64,000 nt of DNA from positions 2,294,001 through 2,358,000 of the forward strand of contig OY783222.1 of NCBI GenBank assembly GCA_963678705.1, written 5' to 3'. The notes beneath the pieces are model-generated. The model was not told where the DNA came from. It did no database searches and worked only from the letters and a program-made list of their open reading frames with translations. This document shows, piece after piece, positions 55,192 through 64,000 of this stretch (position 1 is the first letter of the stretch; each line of letters begins with the position of its first letter). Position numbers and translations under genes: made by a program. The stretch is from Panorpa germanica (lineage: Eukaryota; Arthropoda; Insecta; Mecoptera; Panorpidae).

Positions 55192-55858
55192 TATTTTCGA
55201 TAATGTTTTTTGACAACACATATAATATATTATTATTTCTATGATTACTACATGATAAAATGATATTTGAAGAATACTTTGTGCAATTTTCATAAATAAA
55301 TATCAAGAAATGAGGCATTGACAGCGAATCTCCGCAGACGTCACAAAAATAAGTAACATTGCGGTGCCACTCATAACTCATCACTGGATTTTCTGAAATC
55401 GAAAAACCAAAATGATTTCATTAGTTGATAAGTTTCTGCAGGTAACGCTGTAGAGTTTTTCTTTTTTTATTGATTCTTTAATTTTTTACAGCACTTGAAA
55501 GTCAAAATACTGATTTTTCAAGAATAAAATCAGAAACTTTGTTATTTTAAAATACGTTACAATTAAAAAATTAAAAAAAAACTCGACAGCGTTACCTCGG
55601 CATTTATGTAAAGAAAGAGTATGCAAAATTTCAAAAGAATCGGTCTAGTAGATTTTGAGCTAGAGAGGGCACCGACTCTGAAAAAGCTATGTGTGAGAAA
55701 CCGCATTTAAAAGTTTCAAAGTAACACGAAAGCAGACAGTTCTTCGACAGTTTTACTCCAATCGACTTGAAATTTATACACAATAAACTTAATATGTTGT
55801 ACATTAATATAAATAAATAAAAAGAAGTTGAAACCATCCCCCTCACATCCCCCCCCCA
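55192..55858. repeat. Repeat H, copy 2
   Basis: Same orientation and block order as copy 1, upstream of the GPCR start codon. Its C-tract end abuts a MITE A fragment. Confidence 0.75.
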
Positions 55859-55862
55859 AATT

Positions 55863-56208
55863 CAAGAAACAATAAAATTTCAATATTATGTCTGCCGTAA
55901 CAGGGTTAAGTAAAATAAAAACTTACTATTCTTTGACTTAACTTGATTATTTCGACTACCAACAGCTACAAAACATTACCACAGCACTGACCTACTCAAC
56001 AAATAACTGACGTTAAAATGCATTTCACGTCATACAAATATGGCCGACCATCTCTAGCGCTAAAACTACAATTCAAATTTTTAATTGCTATATCTCCGTC
56101 AGTATTTAGATATTTAATAAAATAGACATGCCAATACACATTTATTAACATAAATTTCAATCAACAATTGAAAAATCGACCACTAAAAAATGAGGACAAA
56201 ATCCCATT
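55863..56208. mobile_element. MITE family A, half copy
   Basis: Contains the right half of the family (AATATTATGTCTGCCGTAAC to AAAAATGAGGACAAAA), with a mutated right terminus. The left half is absent; repeat H begins where it should be. Confidence 0.75.
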
Positions 56209-58546
56209 GGTATATTTAGCAATATTAGTAATAAAAAAGGTTGTTTCTTTGTTGGTTCGTAAAAATAATTTTCATAGCCCTTCCGTCTTTTATTTATAAA
56301 GGGCAAACATTAAAATTAACCTGCCATAAATAAAATTTATTAGTCACATATAGAAAAAATAAAAATATTTTTAGGTATTAATAAAGCGTAGCAGGTGTAA
56401 AGTATTTTAATAATTTATTACCTATATTAAATATAAAAGCTTATCATAGCCTGTTAATTGTCAACCATATGTATCTTTACTGTTACGTTGACGATATGGT
56501 GTTTAACATGTTGCCTAATCAGCAGGCAACTGGTACATTGATATTACTGATAATATGTCATTGTCTGCTTCGTTTGTCCACGAATTTTGTTTATTGAGTA
56601 TTTTGTTAAAGTATGTACAAACATAGATTAGAGGTTTATAAACATTAAATTTTATATATAAACGTCAGGGTGACCTGATATACACTAGTATATATATATA
56701 TGTAGGACAAGGTTTGTGTCAAACGCGTTGATTTGTGTAGTAGTCAATGTTCATGCTTTTAATTATCAGGGAAATTATATATTTTTATTATCATTAGATT
56801 GCAGAACTAGGGAAGAGTTATACAGATGCTCGTAAATACTTGTAAAATGTGCTGCATGTACATACATAGTATGTCCATAGTGTGTTAATTCATTTCATGT
56901 ATATGCAATGTATATTATTAAAATTTATTGTAATGTTTTTGCCATTAGGCAGTAGGCAGTTACATACTATCTATCCATTCTCATTTCTTCCAAAAGAAAA
57001 AAAAAATATACAAACAAAACAGATAAATTGATACCCCTACTGCTTATCTCTTTCTGCTACTCCTTTTTGTACTCTGCCCTTCCTTCTCTCTATCTCCACA
57101 CAATCTTCTTTTCACTTTTTACACTTTAGAGCTCAGTCAGAAAGCGGAGATGGCGACACTTCCTAGAGTTTCTTAGCGCTGGTTTCATCAAGGTCAGTTA
57201 CTCCAGCAGCGGTTACTTTACTGTCACTTTCTATGTATATGCAATGTATATACATGATATTATTTTCACTTTATGGAGCAAATATGAATATACATTGCAA
57301 CATACGAATCCTTAGCAATTATATATAGTGGTACACCTTTAGTTTTAGTATCTATTTTCATTTTTAATGATACAAACTCAATTTCAAGAAAGATGATAGG
57401 ACACCTTAAAAATGCTATTATGAACCCATCTCCTGGTGATCTAGATGCAGATCCTGATCTCTCCGCCTCATCCTACTTCCCGTTCCGGTTATCCTATAGT
57501 CTAGAAATGTAGAGCGTTGTGTTTTATAGATTATATCGATATTAGACGTACTCGAATTTATCTGTTGTCTACGACTACTACGAAATTGTGGTTATTATGC
57601 AAATGACAAAAAGAGATTACAGCGAAATAAATATTATATCGGTCGCTATGATGATGTACACTCTCTCTACAAAACTGGAGCGTTTTGTTCAGACTAAAAA
57701 TAGTTTTCTGTTTGCTTTTTAGTACCAAATACATTAAGATTTGATCTTAAGATTTTAGTCCGATTTCTACAATGGAATTCACACTTCCATAAATATAACT
57801 TTATCTTCAGTGACTTTATTTCATTCATTAGACAATGGCAAAATTATTTCTGCAGGTTTTCGTAGTACTGTATCCTAAATGATGTTGTCTGGATTCGCTC
57901 TTTCACAATATTATTCTTCCTAAGATGCGCCACCTCTCCCTTGATTAATACTCCCTAAATTTCTAGAAGAGTGACCATGTAGAAAGTGCTTCAACGGTTC
58001 AAAACATATTCATAACTCCGTAACAGTGTTTTCTTTGTAAGATTCTATGACCACTTATTTTAAAATAGCTTATGTTTTGCATAAATTATTATTTATCTGT
58101 TTTCGAGTTATCATTATACTTTACATAACATAACATAAAAAAATTACGAAGGTTATGCCATGCTTTATCACTATAATAAATCACTGTAATAGAATTGATA
58201 GAACTTCAATGTTGCAAAGAATGCAGAACGCAAAATGTGTAGTACCTTGACAGATTTTCTAGATTATTTAAATAATAAAACTTCTTTATAATTGATAAAA
58301 TTCAAATTTTAATTGCTTTAGTTAACAATGGATTAAATTTTTTGTATAAGAAAGATATTCGAGGTTATAAGCTAATAAAGTGCGAGACGGTTTCACAGAG
58401 AACTTTCATTCATTAATTGTGACACACGCAAAGGGGCGAGAAGGGGGGGGGGGGTATCCACAATATGTATCATGAAATTTGTGTGACATTTGTTACGGAT
58501 AACGAGTTTTTTTCACGAGAATCTTAGTGTCCAAATCTATTTAATC
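56209..58546. other. Intergenic between the GPCR and the SLC19 array
   Basis: No gene recognised. It holds a pyrimidine-rich tract (57030-57120), patches of slightly higher GC (57125-57190 and 57425-57500) that I cannot identify, and a run of G at 58444-58454. Confidence 0.4.
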
Positions 58547-60122
58547 TTATTGTAAATTAGAACTCCCTCTTTGCATCCCAAAATATGATACTGCAGCTGC
58601 CACGCAGTATATTATACCAGTAACAACATAACAGCCACCGTAAACTGTAAACTGATGTCTGGGAAGAAGTTGAAGACCTCCTTCAGAGTTCACAATAACA
58701 GTCAAGATAGTTTGCAAGATTAGAGCCGCCAATGTGTTAATTCCAAAAACTAATCCGAAACTGTCTTCGATTAGGTGCTTTGCAATGTTATAGCTAAGAG
58801 AAAGAAGCTATGTTATTAGAAGGAAAGAATCGTTCAAAAGTAAGTCTAATAACTAATATTTGTACCTTGAGAAAGTTATGATAAAGTGATAAATAACTCC
58901 ACTGGAAATGTAGCCCAAGTAGGAAACCCAGAGGATTGTTGTTTGGGCCGCCATTATTAAAAACCCACCTGTCATTGTAGAAGATATAGTAACCGTTAGT
59001 AATCCAAAATGAAGGGTCTCGATTTTGATGTGACCTGCTAATAGGGAAGCCGTTGCACCCAGAATCGTTAATGCTGCTTCGACGGCTCCACTCCAAACAC
59101 TGGATTGCTGGTATAAACATGGTCAAACTTATTAAAAGGTCCATAGTAAACTTAGGCAAAATACAGCTTATGAAAAATACAGAAATGTAACTAACCTCTA
59201 AATCTGGTACAATATCCTTCCAGAGAATTTGTACGTAATATTGCACCTGGAGAAAGCTGGCCTTCGCCAATGAGTACCACAAGCTCCATAGCACCACCTC
59301 CTTTTGCGAATACGCGGAGAGAAAGTGACTCCATAGCAATTTCACTCCACTACTAATTTTTGGTAACAACGTTACGTGTTCTTTAACAATTTCTTCACTA
59401 GTCTCTACATGTTGGTTTAATGATTGTTGGGATTCTGGATAAGAAGGAAGTGATATTCTTCCTTCTAGAGAGGTGGTTCTATGGAAGTACAGACTTCTCG
59501 TTACTGGTGGAAGGAAGAACGACCAAATCGAAGCCGTTGCAAGTGCTATGTGTATAAAAGAAATATTAAACGAAGTGATACATTAATTAATGCCAGAACT
59601 CTTTAACTTACCGCCCACTGTAATAAACATCAATTGCTTGAAATCCATCACCATCGTAAACAGTAACACTTGACCTAAAACGGAAGCGGAAAAGGATCCC
59701 GTTAGAACCGCTGCTCTCGTGTAGGATGTCACCTTCTGATAGTGATCCTTATCAACTTTGGCGTAAATGTACGTGTAGTATGCAATTTCTGTAGCCAAGA
59801 AGGTTCCCTGAAAGATACTGTGCAGATAGAGGTATGTCCAATTTGTGCCCCATGTTAGAAAACAAAATGCAGCTGTCCCAGAGATCCCACACAATATTAT
59901 TATAGGTTTGTAACGGAAGAAATCAGTTATTAAAAATATTAAAACAACATGTGCTAGATAAGCGTAAGTATTTGTGGGAAACATATCTTGATAAATATCT
60001 TGGGATGTCAAATTATGCCAAGGACCTGTTAAAAAGTCCACTATAAAAGGTTCGGATGGTCGAAATTCTTTAAAATACCCGAAAACACAAAGTAGAAGAC
60101 ACACACGTAACCACTCTTCCAT
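58547..60122 (-). CDS. SLC19-type thiamine/folate carrier, array copy 1
   Basis: Four exons from the start: 60122-59612, 59545-59196, 59107-58866, 58793-58547; 449 residues. The start is the Met of MEEWLRVCLLLC, matching the paralog start; an upstream in-frame extension is not supported. Family signatures: EFRPSEPFIVDFLTGP near the N-terminus (human reduced folate carrier has a related RPGESF segment), a glycosylation site NLT in the first loop, DFFRYKPIIILCG, IAYYTYIYAKV, YQKVTSYTRAAVL followed by GQVLLF. About twelve membrane helices are expected, with a hydrophilic central loop in exon 2. Probable role: plasma-membrane uptake of thiamine or a related vitamin; the substrate cannot be told from sequence alone. 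Confidence 0.92.
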
Positions 60123-60979
60123 TTTTCTAATCGAAATTATTAACAACGAATGAAACAACTCCGATTCATTGATAATTTTATTTAATTATTTTTCTTTGTA
60201 GAAGGTAGATTTATATTACTGACTTCTACATAATTTATTTCACTAGTAAGCGATTCGTTAGAACAAAAATACGTGTGGAGTTCACTTTTAATGTAAAAGG
60301 CATCTAATAGCTATAATAATGACTATGTATCACATTGATGCAACTGTTGGTGAAGTCGCTCTGAACACTACTGAGTGGTCACAGCTTATAAAACATGTTG
60401 AGCGAGAGGTCGCTGTTTTTCTCATCAGCCTTGTGGAACGACTTATGCAAATTTAAGGTTTTCCCCCGTGAACATGATAACTTTAATTGTAGACATAAAT
60501 AACGAGAAATTAATAAATTTATTTATCTTGCGATCTGTCCAACCGTACTTATTTATTATTTCATTTAATTAAGTCCTGAGATGTATTCCTTTCCTGTCTT
60601 CCATAAAGTTGGTTAATGTATCTGCTAATTTGGATAGGGTATGCATCATACGTCAATAATATACTATATTTAATATAAATTATTATAATTAATATATTTA
60701 TTTTCATTTCATTATTTTTTACAAAATGAAAAGTTATTTGAACTCAGATTATGAACTAACATGGCTGTAAATCGCTATGCTGTCTTTGCAACAGATATTG
60801 GAACGGCTGTTAAGTAACATTTGCTTATAAACTCATTCCATAAGAAAGAACGCTACATTGTCATGTATTACGTTTACATTTCTTATTTCTAGTGATCCGA
60901 CATCTTACTCACAACTTTCCATCTATGAAAGATCACTCCCAAGAAATAGACATTACTTCTTTGGTAATTCACTTCCTTT
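60123..60979. other. Spacer between SLC19 copies 1 and 2
   Basis: Contains the 5' flank of copy 1 and the 3' flank of copy 2. No further gene or named repeat. Confidence 0.5.
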
Positions 60980-62502
60980 TTATCTTTTAAAATAACAAAC
61001 TACAGATGCAATGAAGTACATTGTTCCTAAAACGACGAAATAACCGCCATAAACTCTAAATTGACTCCTTGGTGCAAGATTGAAGCCTCCTTCGGATATC
61101 ACCACAACGGTTAAGATGGATTGAAAGGCCAACGCCATCATGGTGTTTATTCCAAAGACCAATCCGAAACTGTCATCGGTTAAACGCTTTGCAATCTCAT
61201 AGCTAAAACATATTCACTTTTAACATAAGAGAAAATCTTGTTAATGAAGTTTTTATTTTGTAAATACCTTGAATAAGTTATCATGAAGTTGTACAGGACC
61301 CCAAAGGAAACGTAGCACACGTAGGACACCCAGAGAGTGGTTGCTTGGGCTGACAAGATTACAGTGCCGCCTCCTAATAAGGAACATACTGCAAGAAGTA
61401 GCAGTCCGAAGTGTAGGGCTCTGATTTTAAGGTATCCCGCTAAAATGGCTGCTGCAGCACCAAGAATCGTCAGTGCCGCCTCTATGGCCCCATTCCAAAT
61501 AGCGGTTTGCTAATAATCACATGCGTTTATTAATTAACACTTATACTGTTATAGACAGAATGTAACTAACCTCTAAATTTGGTTCAATTTCTTGCCATAA
61601 AACTTGCGAGTAGTATACCACTTGTAAAAATCCTGCCATCGCCAATGAGAACCACAGACTCCATAGCACTACTTCCGTTTGAGTATACGCTGAGATAAAA
61701 TGGTCCCATAGAAGTTTCACTCCATCACTTATCTTTTGTTTGAATGTTACATCAACGATTGCTTCAGTAAAATCGACTTTTTGGAGAGATGATGTTTCTG
61801 TGGTTGTGGAAGTTTTTGATGTGATTGTTGTTGGAACGGTGCTATATCTCGTAGCCTGATGGAAATAGAGACTCTTCTTTACAGATGGTAGGAAGAACGC
61901 CCAAATCGAAGCGATTATAAGAGCTGTTATATTAAAACAAATTTAAGATATAAAGATCTTTAATATTTGACTATATTTTTAAAGTACTTACCTCCAAGTG
62001 TAAGAAAGTTTAATTGCTTTGAGTTCATCATCTTCGTAAACATTAAAATTTGTCCCAAAACGGAACCAGAAAAGGATCCTGCTAATGTCGCTGCTCTTGT
62101 GTAAGAAGTCACTTTCTGATAATGCTGTTTCTCAACTTTGGCGTAAATGTACGTGTAATAAGCAACTTCTGTCGCCATGTAGGTTCCATGAAAACCCATT
62201 GATAGAGCGATGCCTGTCCATTTTGAGCTCCATGCCAAAATACTCCAACTGATAACCCCAGAGAGTCCACACAATATTATAATAGGTTTGTAACGAAAGA
62301 AATCAGTAATTAAAAACGTTAAAACAATAATTGATAAATAGGAATATGTGGAAACAGGAAATAATGTTTGGTAAACTTCTTCGGCTGTTAAATTAAGACA
62401 AGGACCCGTTAAATAGTCGACAATAAAAGGTTCAGATGGTCGAAATTCTATGAAATATCCGAATACACAAAGCATGAGACAAACTCGGAGCCATTCCTGC
62501 AT
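60980..62502 (-). CDS. SLC19-type thiamine/folate carrier, array copy 2
   Basis: Four exons from the start: 62502-61992, 61923-61571, 61509-61268, 61202-60980; 442 residues. Exons 1 and 3 have exactly the same lengths (511 and 242 nt) and phases as in copy 1, and exon 2 differs by one codon. The same signatures are present (EFRPSEPFIVDYLTGP, NLT, DFFRYKPIIILCG, VAYYTYIYAKV, YQKVTSYTRAA). The central loop is different and rich in Thr and Ser, and the C-terminus is eight residues shorter (ends SVVCYFKR). It is a tandem duplicate with a diverged regulatory or cytosolic loop. Confidence 0.92.
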
Positions 62503-63772
62503 GTTTTAGCCGAAATTGTCACCGACAAACACACACTTTTCATTTCAAGTTGACTAGTTTTAATTGACGAGTATATTGCAAGTTATACTATTGCATTGTT
62601 TACATTTCAATTTGTTGAAAGCAGAGCAGGATTGGAAACGAAGCTAAATATAAAAAATTAACATCGAAGAGCAATTGGTAAAGGACATTCTCCTTTTATT
62701 TTAAATGCTGACTTTTGTGTGGTTTTAAGTTACACTTACTCTTTGGATTTATTAAACATTTTAGGCAAGATTTAAAGTTCAGCTCAAGCCCGCTACCTCC
62801 ACGAAATGGTAATTTTATAAAGAGTGTGGTTAAATACATACCTGTAACGTTATCAATCACGTTAAAACATGATAAAAGAATCACAGATTTATTGCCTGTA
62901 ACTATACAGTGATAATGCTCGTAGATTGTTGGGCAACACATATAATTATGTTGTTAACACTGCCTAGATTAATGTTAATCTTAATAAACTATGTGCTAAT
63001 TGCTTGTTAATTGTTTTAATTACTTCAATAACAATATAAATTATAAGTTTATATTAGTGCATCTAAAGTATAACAGTTTATTATTTTTATACTTAATTTT
63101 TTTAGTTTTAAAGTGACTATAAATTATAACGCCTGCAAATTTTAAAATACCACTTCTATTACATGTCTGAAATAATTCATAACCGAGACAAAGAAAGAAG
63201 ATATGGGAATAGAAGAACGAGAGAGAAGAAGGAAAGAAGAGAGAATTGAGAAATAGCAGGTGAAGAGGATGGCAATTGGATATTTTTAATAGAAGAGAGC
63301 GGAAAATGGGGAAGAAGAATCGTTAAATTTATAATGGGAAAAGGAGACAGGAAGGTTCTGTAGATTCTGCAGAAGATTGAAAGCAAGGTAAACAGCAAAA
63401 AAAGAGAAAGGAATTGTCTAAAGAAGACAAGGAAGTAAGGAAATGGGTGGACAAAGTACATAACTAAGAGGGGTGCAGAAAGAATACACAGAAAACATAT
63501 AAGAAGTAAAATGAATAGTTCAAGTTCTATATGAATTAGTTTCATTTAATTTATTTTTACATAGAAGAGATGAATGCGATTTTTTTAGATAGATTCCTGG
63601 TAATTACAGTCTATATTTACTTTTGACGTTTCTCTGGTTCACTTTCAGGTTGCTTTGAGTCTAATAAACGCCCTGCTCCGCAATCTTTCTGTCTACACAG
63701 CATCCGTTACAATATCACAGAAAAATGTTATGTCATGCTACATAAAACAGAAGACTTTGTTCTGTAATTTTT
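62503..63772. other. Spacer between SLC19 copies 2 and 3, with a purine-rich tract
   Basis: Around 63180-63500 the plus strand is almost all A and G (GAGAGAAGAAGGAAAGAAGA and similar), about 300 bp. The open frame on its minus strand is low-complexity Leu/Phe/Ser and not credible as a gene. Confidence 0.5.
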
Positions 63773-64000
63773 TTAAGATGATTCTTTTTGTTTTTCACTT
63801 CTAAAATACGAAACTGCTGCAGCAATGAAATACAGTACACCAAGTACGATGAAATAGCCTCCGTACACTATAAACTGTTCCCTTGGAAGAAGATTGAAGC
63901 CTCCTTCAGATAGCAAAACAACCGTCAAGATGGACTGAAAGACCAAAGCCATCATTGTGTTGATACCAAAAACCAATCCAAAACTGTCCTCGATGAGGTG
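63773..64000 (-). CDS. SLC19-type carrier, array copy 3, last exon only (cut by the window edge)
   Basis: Seventy-five residues of the final exon are visible, starting HLIEDSFGLVFGINTMMAL and ending YFRSEKQKESS. This aligns without gaps to the last exons of copies 1 and 2. The rest of the gene continues beyond 64000. The frame is intact, so it appears to be a functional third copy. Confidence 0.85.
   Translation of the reverse strand, partial: HLIEDSFGLVFGINTMMALVFQSILTVVLLSEGGFNLLPREQFIVYGGYFIVLGVLYFIAAAVSYFRSEKQKESS

Noticed and set aside
58794-59369. Separate 191-residue protein next to the first SLC19 gene
   Set aside because: It reads through an intron and shifts frame in the second half; the spliced model with exons 59545-59196 and 59107-58866 matches the paralog.
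63177-63545. Minus-strand membrane-like protein
   Set aside because: Leu/Phe/Ser-rich low-complexity translation of a purine-strand tract, with no paralog or domain.

Overview
The window looks like insect nuclear DNA, most probably from a moth or butterfly (Lepidoptera). It is AT-rich, has short exons with GT..AG introns, and is full of small non-autonomous transposons. It carries four copies of a tRNA-headed SINE with a (GAA)n tail whose core resembles SINEs common in Lepidoptera. The protein families present (an intronless divergent ionotropic receptor, arthropod SmydA proteins, SLC19 carriers in tandem) fit an insect. The order is inferred; no marker gene fixes the species.

Layout. 1-5.1 kb is repeat-filled. 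5.2-7.2 kb holds a two-exon secreted Kunitz protein. 7.2-12.3 kb is intergenic. From 12.3 kb (probable non-coding first exon) or 16.0 kb (start codon) to 36.1 kb lies an NDNF/nord-type secreted protein in ten coding exons. Its 12.4-kb first coding intron contains a complete, intronless ionotropic receptor on the opposite strand. 38.8-40.9 kb is a five-exon class A GPCR (+). 41.2-43.3 kb (-) and 47.2-49.3 kb (+) are two SmydA-type SET/MYND genes placed head to head. 50.6-54.6 kb (-) is a second class A GPCR in seven exons. 58.5 kb to the right edge (-) is a tandem array of three SLC19-type (thiamine/folate) carriers; the third is cut by the window edge.

I built the spliced gene models by hand. 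All nine complete models keep an open frame across every junction, and conserved family spacing supports several joins (Kunitz cysteine spacing; the 24-residue step from C3.25 to D3.49 in both GPCRs; identical exon lengths in the SLC19 paralogs).

The genes do not form a single pathway or operon. Several act at the cell surface or outside the cell (protease inhibitor, morphogen modulator, chemoreceptor, peptide GPCRs, vitamin carriers), but I see no sequence evidence that they work together. I found no new multi-gene system. The best leads are a 66-nt in-frame intron in transmembrane helix 3 of the second GPCR, the nested receptor gene, an unexplained CpG-rich island in the NDNF intron, and a well-resolved set of MITE families, including one element nested in another at a duplicated TTAA.
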